From the NCBI RefSeq assembly GCF_000023585.1, contig NC_012914.1, forward strand, positions 4,184,001 to 4,248,000: a stretch of DNA of 64,000 nucleotides. Direction: 5' to 3'. The notes beneath the pieces are model-generated. The model was not told the DNA's origin and did not search any database. It worked only from the letters and a program-made list of their open reading frames with translations. Position numbers and translations under genes: made by a program. The DNA comes from Paenibacillus sp. JDR-2. GTDB taxonomy: Bacteria > Bacillota > Bacilli > Paenibacillales > Paenibacillaceae. Positions 42,837-50,786 of the stretch are shown one piece after another (position 1 is the stretch's first letter; each line of letters begins with the position of its first letter).

Positions 42837-43799
42837 TTACGAACTCACAACAACGCCGTTATTAAATTTCATTTGCGGAAAACTTCCGCCCGCTATCTGA
42901 GAAGCCGGAACAGCCTCTTCTATTCTCTTCACATCCCGTTCACTCAGACGCACATCCAGAGACTTCATGGATTCTTGAAGCTGGACAACGGTTCTGGCGC
43001 CAACTAACGGGATAATGTCTTTGCCTTTGGCCAGAACCCATGATACCGCAAGCTGCGCTACCGTCAATTGTTTCTCAGCGGCGATCTCGCGCAGGGCTTC
43101 TACAAGCGAAAGATTGCGATCAATATTGTCTTTCGAGAATAACGGAATATAAGCGTTGCTATGATCCACCTTTTCTTTCGAAAAAGTGCCGCTCAGCAAG
43201 CCGTGAGACAGCGTCCCAAACGCCACGATATCAATGTCTAATTCCCTTGCAGCCGGCATAATCTCTTGCTCGATACTGCGGTTAAACAACGAATATTGAT
43301 ATTCCGCCATATGGATCGGATGCACGGAATGCGCTCTTCTTAGTGTCTCCGCATCCACCTGCGTCATGCCAATATGCTTAACGTAGCCCGCCTTCACCAT
43401 ATCGGCCATAGCGCCAATGACCTCTTCAACGGGAATAGCCAAGTCGGTCCTTGCCGGCTGGTATAAATCGATGTACTCCACATTTAACCGCTTAAGCGTA
43501 TGCGCAAGGTAATTTTTTATATGGTGCGGCCTGACATCCAGTCCGTACATGGCTCCGTTTGGCGCCGTCAATGCCCCGAATTTCACGGATAAAAAAGCCT
43601 TATCCCTATAGCCGTCTTTGAGCGCTTCGCCAATCAGCATTTCGTTATGTCCGCTTGAATAAAAGTCTGCCGTGTTAAGATGCGTAATTCCGGATTCCAA
43701 TGCCGCATGAATCGTTGCAATACTTTCCTTGCGGTTAGAGCTTGCTTGAGACATCCGGCTGCAGCCAAGTCCCAATCTTGCGTTTCTTCTCTCGTTCAT
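42837..43799 (-). CDS. Aldo/keto reductase
   Basis: A cytosolic NADPH-dependent reductase of about 320 residues, (beta/alpha)8 barrel. The start is set at ATG 43799 (AGGAGG eight bases upstream); the upstream ATG at 43829 would contain that site. The catalytic tetrad is visible: Asp and Tyr in HLNTADFYSSGHNEMLIG, Lys in AFLSVKFGAL, His in VKHIGMTQ. The C-terminal cofactor site (IIPLVGARTVVQLQESM) is typical. Divergent from the MerR regulator, with related ACGTT-AACGT boxes on both sides, it is probably an aldehyde or quinone stress gene controlled by that regulator. Confidence 0.92.
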   Translation of the reverse strand: MNERRNARLGLGCSRMSQASSNRKESIATIHAALESGITHLNTADFYSSGHNEMLIGEALKDGYRDKAFLSVKFGALTAPNGAMYGLDVRPHHIKNYLAHTLKRLNVEYIDLYQPARTDLAIPVEEVIGAMADMVKAGYVKHIGMTQVDAETLRRAHSVHPIHMAEYQYSLFNRSIEQEIMPAARELDIDIVAFGTLSHGLLSGTFSKEKVDHSNAYIPLFSKDNIDRNLSLVEALREIAAEKQLTVAQLAVSWVLAKGKDIIPLVGARTVVQLQESMKSLDVRLSERDVKRIEEAVPASQIAGGSFPQMKFNNGVVVSS

Positions 43800-43865
43800 T
43801 TCACATACCTCCTGAATTGACTTAGGCAATACACGAACGGTTCGACTTATTCATAAATATAACCT

Positions 43866-43886
43866 ATTACGTTAAACGTTATGTTT
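43866..43886. promoter_or_regulatory. MerR-type operator upstream of the aldo/keto reductase
   Basis: ATTACGTTAAACGTTATG holds the inverted half-sites ACGTT/AACGT with one central base. Half-sites match those of the palindrome at 44302-44325. It lies about 70-85 bases before the reductase start. Confidence 0.6.
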
Positions 43887-43899
43887 ATGCAAAAAAAGG

Positions 43900-44286
43900 C
43901 TATTCACCTTTTTGTTCAAACCACCGCTCGAAATGGTCAATCATAGACTGCATTTCCCCGCGAAACCTTTCCAATTCACTCATTTTCTGATCCGTCTCGG
44001 CCAAATGCTGACGCAGGATATCAAGTGCTTTCCGTTTGGTCTGTACGCCGCTGGGATCGATAAAATACAACTGAACGACCTCGCGCATTTCATCGAGGCT
44101 AAAGCCTAGCCTCTTTAACTGGTCGATTTTTCGGAGACGTTCAAGGGATTCCTCGTTATAATAATGCTGGCCAGAACCTTCCCGCTCTCCCGGAGGCATA
44201 AGCCCGATGCTCTCGTAATGCCGGACGGTGCGTTGAGTAACCCCTGCCCTTCTTGCCAGTTCACCAATTCGCATGCGTGTTTCCAT
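43900..44286 (-). CDS. MerR-family transcriptional regulator
   Basis: A regulator of about 128 residues. The start is ATG 44286 (METRMRIGELARRAG) with GAGGGG about nine bases upstream; the longer reading to 44382 crosses its own operator. Winged helix residues 5-72 (MRIGELARRAGVTQRTVRHY, then YESIGLMPPGEREGSGQHYY), followed by a dimerisation coiled coil (about 80-125, LAETDQKMSELERFRGEMQ). It has no cysteine and so is not a metal or thiol sensor of the usual type. Adjacent AKR gene is the obvious target. Confidence 0.88.
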   Translation of the reverse strand: METRMRIGELARRAGVTQRTVRHYESIGLMPPGEREGSGQHYYNEESLERLRKIDQLKRLGFSLDEMREVVQLYFIDPSGVQTKRKALDILRQHLAETDQKMSELERFRGEMQSMIDHFERWFEQKGE

Positions 44287-44301
44287 GAACCTTCGCCCCT
44301 C

Positions 44302-44325
44302 AAACATGACGTTAACGTAATGTTT
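44302..44325. promoter_or_regulatory. 24-bp MerR operator upstream of the MerR gene
   Basis: AAACAT-G-ACGTTAACGT-A-ATGTTT is a palindrome with a single mismatched pair, 16-39 bases before the MerR ATG. It implies autoregulation. Confidence 0.75.
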
Positions 44326-44450
44326 ATGAGTATACGCGCCAACGCTCACACTGTCAACTTCCATGCCGCCCCTAACCGGCACTTTCTATTAGGCTAAGTT
44401 GTGGTTTATAATAAGTATAGCGTTTACATTAGTTTTAGGAGGGTTCATTG

Positions 44451-44675
44451 ATGGCTGACATCGGAATGCCCGGCTTTATCCTTCTTATTATTGTTGCATT
44501 GCTGCTATTCGGACCCAAAAAGCTTCCCGAGCTTGGGCGGGCGCTTGGACGCACCGTTCGGGAGTTTAAGTCCGGCATGCATGGCCTGATGAATGACGAC
44601 GAACCAAATACGAAAAAGAACACGGCAGAGTACGAAACCGACCGTCCCAATTCAAAACAGCAACTTCCGGAATAA
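44451..44675 (+). CDS. tatA: Sec-independent (twin-arginine) translocase subunit TatA/E
   Basis: A 74-residue membrane protein that forms the protein-conducting part of the Tat pathway. An N-terminal helix (GFILLIIVALLLF, residues 8-20) is followed by the family signature FGPKKLPELGRALGRTVREF (20-39), an amphipathic helix and a charged, disordered tail. ATG 44451 has AGGAGGG seven bases upstream. No TatC or Tat substrate with a twin-arginine signal is adjacent, so this is a solitary copy. It has its own promoter region and terminator. Confidence 0.93.
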   Translation: MADIGMPGFILLIIVALLLFGPKKLPELGRALGRTVREFKSGMHGLMNDDEPNTKKNTAEYETDRPNSKQQLPE

Positions 44676-44694
44676 CGGAAGCTGCTGTTTTTTA
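44654..44694 (+). terminator. Terminator overlapping the end of tatA
   Basis: AAACAGCA-CTTCCG pairs with CGGAAG-TGCTGTTT around GAATAA, followed by TTT. The stop codon of tatA lies in the loop. Confidence 0.88.
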
Positions 44695-44718
44695 ATTGCC
44701 TATATAATGGCCGTGGGC

Positions 44719-45300
44719 TTAGATAATGATTTCATAAATACCAATGCCAATTAAAATAATTCCCCCTATTGCATTGGAATACTTCCCAACCACCGTATTG
44801 GATATTTGGTGTCCCAGACGCGAACCCATTGCAATGGTAATAATCGAGAACGCTCCTACCGAAATCGTTGTTCCCCATGCCGAGACACCTGTAACTCCCG
44901 CCCCTAATCCGCTGGCAATACAATTTAACGAAAGAGCAATACCAAGCGTCCATGTTTCCTTCCAAGTTATGATGACATCTCCGTCATGGTCTGCTTTATA
45001 TGATTTTTGCGCATTTGATGCTTTCCTTCTGTTTGCCGCCATCAGGGACTTGATTATCGCCCACAAGCCAATGGCCATTATCATACTGCCGCCAATAGTA
45101 TTCGCAAAGGTTGGTGACGTATACGTTGCAATCAGATGTCCGCATCTTATAGCGATATAAGCGGATAACGTTGATAAGGCGGCAATAAGCAGGTTAGAAC
45201 GAATAGGAATTTTTATGCGCCGGGTGCCAAAAGAAAAGCCGATTCCCAAATTGTCTAAATTAGATGCCAGACCAATCCCCAAAATACTAAGCCAATGCAA
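44719..45300 (-). CDS. ytaF: YtaF-like sporulation membrane protein (MntP-type fold)
   Basis: A 193-residue membrane protein with six predicted helices in two repeats, as in the MntP/YtaF family: SILGIGLASNLDNLGIGFSFG at the N-terminus and a matching TWKETWTLGIALSLNCIASGL in the second half. The acidic/asparagine helix motif (SNLDN) corresponds to the metal-path motif of MntP; in the second repeat it reads SLNC. YtaF is linked to sporulation in Bacillus. The start appears to be TTG 45300; its ribosome site (AAGGAA) is very close, so the exact start is uncertain. Confidence 0.78.
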   Translation of the reverse strand: MHWLSILGIGLASNLDNLGIGFSFGTRRIKIPIRSNLLIAALSTLSAYIAIRCGHLIATYTSPTFANTIGGSMIMAIGLWAIIKSLMAANRRKASNAQKSYKADHDGDVIITWKETWTLGIALSLNCIASGLGAGVTGVSAWGTTISVGAFSIITIAMGSRLGHQISNTVVGKYSNAIGGIILIGIGIYEIII

Positions 45301-45425
45301 TTCCTTCCCGTCTCCCCTCTTGATGACAATAGTTTATGTTATGCCGGCTTTTCTTTATGGGTTCCTGCCTAGAACTAGCTGCGGGTTGAACGTGCAACGG
45401 CATATCGCCCAATGTGTAGCGAATG

Positions 45426-45470
45426 CAAAAAAAAGAAGCATGAACGGAAACGTCCATGCTTCTTTTTTTG
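45426..45470. terminator. Bidirectional terminator after the MFS gene
   Basis: CAAAAAAAAGAAGCATG pairs with CATGCTTCTTTTTTTG around AACGGAAACGTC. It lies 5 bases after the MFS stop codon at 45475. Confidence 0.92.
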
Positions 45471-45474
45471 CGTT

Positions 45475-46656
45475 TCAGCCTTTGGTCAGGCGAATTGTAT
45501 TTGCGTTAATAGAGGAGGATCTTCTCAACAATACGGAAATGGAGCTTAACAGCAAAAATAGAAATCCGCCTAACACAACGTACGGCGTACCCATTCCGGT
45601 AATAAATAGTCCGCATACCGTCGCTCCAAAGGTTGTTCCTAAATTGGCTGATGTCAGAAATAATCCGTTGGCGAATTCTGGCGCCTCCGGAGCAGCGGAC
45701 GTTATCCAGTATTGGTTGATATTCGCTCCGATACCTGCCACTACTCCCCAAATTACTATAATGAAGAACATGGAAATGCCGATCTGTCCCATAGAAAACA
45801 TCACGATGTAAACCGCGCCCAGCGCAAAAGGAAAAATAACGGCGCATTTATAGGCGTATGCTGCGAGAAGTTTTCCTGCCAGGAAGTTTCCGACGATATT
45901 GGCCGCTCCGTAAAGGAATAACGCGAAGCTAATCGTGTTCCACGCCATATTCGTAACGGTTTCCAGATACTCGGCAAGGTAACTATATACGCCGTATACG
46001 GCCCCGTTCATAAAAATAACGGCGGCGATAGACAGCCAAATGACTGATCTTTTCAGTACTCTCACTTGTGCCCCATAGGATACTTTTTCGTTAACCGGCA
46101 TGGCTGGCACAAAAAGAAGGGTTGCCAAAAACACGAGCGCATTCACAACGGCAAGGAATATCAACGCCATGCTTAAGGTGGTCGCATCGGCAATTAGACT
46201 AGTGACAGGCACGCCAAGAACCATTCCTGCCGATACTCCGATAAATATTTTCGACACCGCTTTGGGGCCCTCTTCCTTACTGACAGACGAAGCAGCAGCC
46301 GTAAAGGCCAGTGACACATATACGGGATGAAAAAGGGCCGGAATCACTCGAGCAATTAGTAACAAGGCAAAATTGGACGTTGCCGCGGAGACCGCGTTGC
46401 CCAGAATAAAAATAGAGAGCACAAGCAGCATCGTTGTCTTGCGATTCATGCGAGAGAACAATAATGGCGTAATTGGACCGGATACGGCAATGGCCAGCGC
46501 AAAAAGACTGACCACCAGCCCGGCTGTGGTTATGCTGACGTCATAGCGCTCGGCAATTAACGGCAATATCCCGATAACTCCCATCTCGGTATTCAATATC
46601 CCAAAGACGCCTAATGCCAAAATAATAATCAGCCATTTATTCGGTTTTGCGCTCAA
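45475..46656 (-). CDS. AraJ/PbuE-type MFS efflux transporter
   Basis: A 393-residue inner-membrane transporter with 12 predicted helices. It begins KWLIIILALGVFGILNTEMG, has motif A-like LLFSRMNRKTTMLLVL near residue 66 and the DHA1-family helix 4 LLLIARVIPALFHPVY. Relatives export sugars, purines or drugs. A TTG start at 46656 follows AGGA about nine bases upstream. It precedes terminator 45426-45470 and follows a cupin gene on the same strand by 28 bases, so it may be co-transcribed with cupin and possibly the alcohol dehydrogenase gene. Confidence 0.88.
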   Translation of the reverse strand: MSAKPNKWLIIILALGVFGILNTEMGVIGILPLIAERYDVSITTAGLVVSLFALAIAVSGPITPLLFSRMNRKTTMLLVLSIFILGNAVSAATSNFALLLIARVIPALFHPVYVSLAFTAAASSVSKEEGPKAVSKIFIGVSAGMVLGVPVTSLIADATTLSMALIFLAVVNALVFLATLLFVPAMPVNEKVSYGAQVRVLKRSVIWLSIAAVIFMNGAVYGVYSYLAEYLETVTNMAWNTISFALFLYGAANIVGNFLAGKLLAAYAYKCAVIFPFALGAVYIVMFSMGQIGISMFFIIVIWGVVAGIGANINQYWITSAAPEAPEFANGLFLTSANLGTTFGATVCGLFITGMGTPYVVLGGFLFLLLSSISVLLRRSSSINANTIRLTKG

Positions 46657-46683
46657 TAGAAATCATCCTCATGTCGCACCCGA

Positions 46684-47079
46684 TCAGCCTTGGTACTGAT
46701 CTTCGCTTACTTTCTCCAGCCATTCGACTGCCTTGCCGTCGAGACGTTCCTGTATGGCAATATGAGTCATCGCGGTCGTTGGAGAAGCGCCATGCCAATG
46801 CTTCTCTCCCGGCGGGAACCAGACCACGTCTCCGGGGAAAATGTCCTCAATTGGTCCTCCCCAGCGTTGGATCCGTCCGCTGCCCGCGGTTACAATGAGC
46901 GTCTGGCCAAGCGGATGCGTATGCCATGCGGTCCTTGCTCCCGGCTCGAACGTCACGCTTGCTCCTGCAACCCGCGCAGGGTCTGGCGCTTCAAACAGAG
47001 GATCAATGCGCACCGTTCCCGTAAAATAATCAAACGGTCCTTTGCCGGAAGGCTGAGTTCCAATTCTTCTGATCGTCAT
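46684..47079 (-). CDS. Cupin-domain protein
   Basis: A single-domain cupin of 131 residues. Motif 1: [20 protein letters not shown] near residue 47, two His of the metal site, with Gln in place of the usual Glu. Motif 2: [17 protein letters not shown] near 82. A C-terminal [12 protein letters not shown] strand follows. Similar small cupins accompany carboxymuconolactone-decarboxylase-like enzymes and short redox operons; the substrate is unknown. ATG 47079 has GGAGGAA about eight bases upstream. It lies 35 bases after the dehydrogenase gene in the same direction, suggesting an operon of dehydrogenase, cupin and MFS pump. Confidence 0.85.
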   Translation of the reverse strand: MTIRRIGTQPSGKGPFDYFTGTVRIDPLFEAPDPARVAGASVTFEPGARTAWHTHPLGQTLIVTAGSGRIQRWGGPIEDIFPGDVVWFPPGEKHWHGASPTTAMTHIAIQERLDGKAVEWLEKVSEDQYQG

Positions 47080-47114
47080 TTATAATTCCTCCATTCGTAT
47101 CGTTTAATAAGATC

Positions 47115-48164
47115 TTACTGATTCCTCATCGTGCTGACGTCAATGACAAATCTATACCGGACATCCGAAGCCAATACGCGCTCCCAGGCTTCATCTATCC
47201 GATTGGCCGAAATGACTTCGATTTCGGGCGTAATCTGGTGTTCAGCGCAAAAGTCCAGCATCTCCTGCGTTTCGCGAATTCCGCCGATAGACGAACCGGC
47301 AAACGAACGGCGCTGAGGAATCAACGAGAATACTTGAACCGGCAGCGGCTCCGATGGAGCACCAACGTTGACCAGCGTACCGTCCACGGCCAAGAGAGAA
47401 AGGTACGCATTAATATCGATCTTCGCGCTTACCGTATTTACGATAAGATCAAAGGAACTAGCCAGTTGCTTGAACGTCTCCGGATCGCTTGTCGCATAAT
47501 AATGGTCCGCGCCAAGCTGCAGACCGTCTTCTTTCTTCTTCAAGGATTGCGATAATACCGTTACCTCTGCTCCCATGGCGTGGGCGAGCTTCACGGCCAT
47601 ATGTCCAAGACCGCCAAGTCCCACAACGGCAACCTTTTTGCCTGGAGCGGCTCCCCAATGCCGCAGCGGCGAATACGTTGTAATGCCGGCGCACAAAAGC
47701 GGGGCGGCGGCGTCCAGCGCCAATGCGTCGGGAATTTTAACCACGAACTCTTCCTTTACGACGATATGAGTGGAATAACCGCCTTGGGTATATTGCCCGT
47801 AGCGGTCGATAGAGCCGTAAGTACCGGTCATTCCTTCCATGCAATACTGCTCTTCCCCCTTATGGCAGTTTGCGCACTTCCCGCAGGAATCAACCATGCA
47901 GCCTACTCCAACCCGGTCGCCAACGTTATACTTGGTTACTTCCGAACCAACCTTAGTGACAATTCCGGCAATCTCGTGCCCCGGAACAAAAGGATATTGC
48001 ACAGTTCCCCATTCACCCCTGGCGGAATGAATATCGGAATGGCAAATTCCGGCAAACTTAATTTCTATAAGGATATCGCGAGGCTGCAGTTCCCTGCGTT
48101 CGATAGCCGTGAGTTCGAAAGTCCCTTCTTGACTAAATGTTGCGCGTGCATGAGCTGTAATCAT
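47115..48164 (-). CDS. Zinc-dependent alcohol dehydrogenase (YahK/cinnamyl-alcohol type)
   Basis: A cytosolic NADP-type medium-chain dehydrogenase of 349 residues. The start is ATG 48164 (GGGAGG eight bases upstream), not the longer reading to 48272. Catalytic zinc: Cys and His in [15 protein letters not shown] and PGHEIAG; structural zinc Cys4 in [21 protein letters not shown]-type spacing near residues 93-113; Rossmann [13 protein letters not shown] near 180. The family reduces aldehydes, including aromatic and short-chain ones. It is divergent from a TetR regulator with clear palindromes in the gap, so aldehyde-responsive control is likely. Confidence 0.92.
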   Translation of the reverse strand: MITAHARATFSQEGTFELTAIERRELQPRDILIEIKFAGICHSDIHSARGEWGTVQYPFVPGHEIAGIVTKVGSEVTKYNVGDRVGVGCMVDSCGKCANCHKGEEQYCMEGMTGTYGSIDRYGQYTQGGYSTHIVVKEEFVVKIPDALALDAAAPLLCAGITTYSPLRHWGAAPGKKVAVVGLGGLGHMAVKLAHAMGAEVTVLSQSLKKKEDGLQLGADHYYATSDPETFKQLASSFDLIVNTVSAKIDINAYLSLLAVDGTLVNVGAPSEPLPVQVFSLIPQRRSFAGSSIGGIRETQEMLDFCAEHQITPEIEVISANRIDEAWERVLASDVRYRFVIDVSTMRNQ

Positions 48165-48198
48165 TATATAACCTCCCGGTAGTTTTTGAATAAACATC

Positions 48199-48311
48199 AA
48201 CATGAACTGGATAAACAAAATGCATTGTTTAATCAACTCATGTTCATTATTATATAACTTAGAAGATTGCATTCAATGGTTAAAAAATCAGAATATGTTG
48301 ATATATCAACA
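48199..48311. promoter_or_regulatory. Operators between alcohol dehydrogenase and TetR
   Basis: A perfect 16-bp palindrome TGTTGATATATCAACA lies at 48296-48311. An imperfect palindrome lies at 48199-48244: arms AACATGA/TCATGTT outside and AAACAA/TTGTTT inside. One of them is probably the operator of the TetR protein, controlling both divergent genes. Confidence 0.65.
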
Positions 48312-48360
48312 ACGAAGACAAAAATGTTAATTATCTTGCGAAGGCCAGGTGACTATTTTC

Positions 48361-48918
48361 ATGCCCAAAGTGGATCGAAGAATTGTTAAAACGCAGGAGT
48401 CATTAAAACACGCGGTTATCGATCTAATGTCGGAAAAAAGCTTCGACGAAATTACGATTCAGGATATCGCGGACCGGGCAAATCTAAACCGCGGAACGAT
48501 TTACCTGCATTATCAGGACAAATACGACTTACTCGATAAACTCATCGAATCACACTTGAATGAATTGGGAGAAATGGATAAATGGGCATGCGAGATGGAT
48601 TGGATTGACGCGCTGGTTCCTTATTTCAAATATTTCGAAGAAAATTTTCTTTTTTTCTCCACGATGCTTGCCAGTAAAGAAGCGAAGGGTGCCCCGTCCT
48701 CTTTCCGAACCCGGCTGCTGAACTCTTTTATGGAAGGGTTTAAAGGTGAAATTGACAGGGAAAGCGAAAGAAATACCGATTTGAGCGATGAGGTTATGCT
48801 GCAGTATGCCGGGACTGCTTATGTAGGGGTAATTGAATGGTGGATCAGGAACGGTATGCCCCATCCGCCGGAAGTTATGGCGAAGCAAGTTGGGGTTTTA
48901 TTGGAGCGAAGTCTTTAA
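48361..48918 (+). CDS. TetR-family transcriptional regulator
   Basis: A repressor of about 185 residues. Start taken at ATG 48361 with AGGTGA eight bases upstream; an in-frame GTG at 48349 is possible. Helix-turn-helix at about residues 8-52: TQESLKHAVIDLMSEKSFDE and IADRANLNRGTIYLHYQDKY. The TetR_C_7-like C-terminus (YFEENFLFFSTMLAS, YVGVIEWWIRNGMPHPPEVM) is typical of stress-responsive TetR proteins. Divergent from the alcohol dehydrogenase operon, which it probably represses. Confidence 0.9.
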   Translation: MPKVDRRIVKTQESLKHAVIDLMSEKSFDEITIQDIADRANLNRGTIYLHYQDKYDLLDKLIESHLNELGEMDKWACEMDWIDALVPYFKYFEENFLFFSTMLASKEAKGAPSSFRTRLLNSFMEGFKGEIDRESERNTDLSDEVMLQYAGTAYVGVIEWWIRNGMPHPPEVMAKQVGVLLERSL

Positions 48919-48941
48919 TTAAGATAGCTGCTGGCTAACAA

Positions 48942-48975
48942 AATAAGCACTGACCCCTAAGGTGTCAGTGCTTAT
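48942..48975. terminator. Hairpin between TetR and MraY-like genes
   Basis: ATAAGCACTGAC pairs with GTCAGTGCTTAT around CCCTAAGGT. No strong U tail, so it is a likely but weak convergent terminator. Confidence 0.65.
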
Positions 48976-48992
48976 CCATTACCTTTGCTTGT

Positions 48993-49946
48993 TCATCGCA
49001 TGTACTTCCATAAAACCCAGCAGATCAAGGCGGATATCCAAGATACAAATCCGAAAATAATAACGATCTTATTTTCACTCCAGCCATATTTCAAACTGAA
49101 ATGGTAGTGAATCGGAGCCATCCGGAACAATCTCTTTTTCGTTTTCTTGTAATACCAGACCTGCAGAATGACCGATAATTGTTCAGCTATATAGACTGAA
49201 AATAATATCGGAATTAGAATTTCAACTTTCTCAATAACAGCTAAAAAGGTTAGCGATCCGCCAATCGCAAGCGAGCCGGTATCGCCCATAAAAGCTTTGG
49301 CCGGATAAATATTGTATAGGAATAACCCCAGCAGGCAGCCAATCATCACTAACGAGAAAGTCTTAATTTCTGTTTTGTCCGAAATCATAAAGAAGAAAAA
49401 ATAAGTCGGGATGGAGACGTTAATGAGCAGCCCGTCGAGCCCATCCGTAAAGTTGATCGCATTCGCGGAGCCGACGATAAACAGCATCATAAGAATCAAG
49501 TATACCCACACCGGCAGGTGAACCGCTAAGCTACTAAGCAGCAGAATATCGGAACTCAAATGAAATTGAGTCAACAGTATATATAGCAATAGAATCGTAA
49601 ACGCAAACTGGAATACCAGCTTTGTTTTCCCTGAAATGCCTGAAGGATCTTGAAAGGCCGCCTTCTTCATATCGTCCATAAAGCCTACCAGGCTGAACAA
49701 AACAAACGTTGCTCCAAGAAAAAGCATAAGCGGACTGGGATGAAAATAGACCGAGGTAAACACGCCGATAAGCAGAATGAGCCCAGCCATTAGCGGCGTT
49801 CCGCGTTTGGCCTGATGATCCGCCGGCAGCTCAATCCGAATAGGCTGAAGCAGCTTCAAGCTGCGAAGCCCCCATATCAAGACAGGAGTAAACACCGTCA
49901 CAATGGCAAATGAAATACTTAACGCAACAAGTAACGAAGTATCCAC
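48993..49946 (-). CDS. MraY-like glycosyl-phosphate transferase (paralogue outside the dcw cluster)
   Basis: A 317-residue integral membrane enzyme, about ten helices. It has the polyprenyl-phosphate sugar-phosphate transferase motifs: KRGTPLMAGL near residue 48, FVLFSLVGFMDDMKK with the DD pair near 90, ANAINFTDGLDGL near 165, AKAFMGDTGSLAIGG near 220 and RMAPIHYHFSLKYGWSE near 275. The last corresponds to the MraY HHH motif, here H-Y-H. MraY makes lipid I in peptidoglycan synthesis and normally sits in the dcw cluster; here no cell-division genes flank it. It may be a second MraY or act on another undecaprenyl-linked sugar. Single gene. Confidence 0.85.
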   Translation of the reverse strand: MDTSLLVALSISFAIVTVFTPVLIWGLRSLKLLQPIRIELPADHQAKRGTPLMAGLILLIGVFTSVYFHPSPLMLFLGATFVLFSLVGFMDDMKKAAFQDPSGISGKTKLVFQFAFTILLLYILLTQFHLSSDILLLSSLAVHLPVWVYLILMMLFIVGSANAINFTDGLDGLLINVSIPTYFFFFMISDKTEIKTFSLVMIGCLLGLFLYNIYPAKAFMGDTGSLAIGGSLTFLAVIEKVEILIPILFSVYIAEQLSVILQVWYYKKTKKRLFRMAPIHYHFSLKYGWSENKIVIIFGFVSWISALICWVLWKYMR

Positions 49947-50125
49947 CTCAGCCTCTCTCCCCCAACCGCTAACCTACGTTTTTCCAATCATGCTTATCCA
50001 ATATTTTACTGCGGTATCCTTCCAGCTACAATGACTCGTCAATGATAATTGCATTATAAATTATCAAGGCAAATAAAAAGGGAAGATCAGGACGCACCTG
50101 TTTCTTCCCTCTTCCTTTCCTTGCA

Positions 50126-50608
50126 TTAGCCAAGATCCAAAGCACTGTTGAGCAGTTGAACATCATCGACGAACAAATCTACCGAATTGGCCAGCGAACT
50201 GTTCATAATGAAGATTTGAGCCACGGTCGCTCCCGAGAAGGCAGGCTCTACATTGAAGTAGGCAGTCTTCCAGTTATTCGCCGTGCCGTCCGGCAAACGG
50301 GAAGGCACCGTGGCTATAAGTCCCGTATTCTGATAGACAAGCCCGGACGTGAAGTAAAAGACGCCAATAACGACGGACGGTCCAAGACCGGAGCCGTTCT
50401 TCGACAACGAGACCATCAGCTCGAAGCTGTTGCTGTCAGGCACGCTAGCAAGCTTATAGATATAGGAGCCGGACGTCCCTCCTGCAACCTGGGCGGAGTT
50501 CGAGCCGGTCTGGCTGTAAGTCGAATTGAGAGTTACTGTCCCGGAGGTTACCCACCCTGTCAGCCCCGATTCGAATCCGCTATTCGTGACATAATTAATG
50601 ATACTCAT
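50126..50608 (-). CDS. NTTRR-F1-like carbohydrate-binding-fold protein
   Basis: A protein of about 160 residues, no signal peptide. Start at ATG 50608 with GAGGGGG nine bases upstream; ATG 50626 lies before the site. It begins SIINYVTNSGFESGLTGWVTSGTV, a typical CBM-type jelly-roll start, and ends LFVDDVQLL. From memory it resembles the NTTRR-F1 domain found at the N-terminus of collagen-like repeat proteins in Bacilli, but here no collagen repeats follow. Possibly a spore- or surface-layer component. Single gene with about 160 bases of unremarkable sequence on the upstream side. Confidence 0.7.
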   Translation of the reverse strand: MSIINYVTNSGFESGLTGWVTSGTVTLNSTYSQTGSNSAQVAGGTSGSYIYKLASVPDSNSFELMVSLSKNGSGLGPSVVIGVFYFTSGLVYQNTGLIATVPSRLPDGTANNWKTAYFNVEPAFSGATVAQIFIMNSSLANSVDLFVDDVQLLNSALDLG

Positions 50609-50717
50609 CGCATGTTTCCCCCTCATAGATGGATTGTGAAGCTATCTCATTCTATGAAGGCTTGTACGGCTTGGTTCTTCCAATAGCCTGTCTTGAGGCC
50701 CATTTCATAGAGTTACA

Positions 50718-50772
50718 AGAAACATGCGTTTCTTGAAATAAAAAACTCGCTTCGGCATATCCCGAAGCGAGT
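50718..50772 (-). terminator. Terminator after the third binding protein gene, with an extra hairpin
   Basis: ACTCGCTTCGG (50745-50755) pairs with CCGAAGCGAGT (50762-50772); a U run (complement of 50738-50744) follows on the minus strand. A second hairpin AAGAAAC/GTTTCTT (50718-50735) lies just beyond it. Confidence 0.88.
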
Positions 50773-50786
50773 CTTTTAGCTTTTGC

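Noticed and set aside
44451-44675. Complete Tat export operon
   Set aside because: Only TatA/E is present; flanking genes are a MerR regulator and YtaF-like protein, no TatC.
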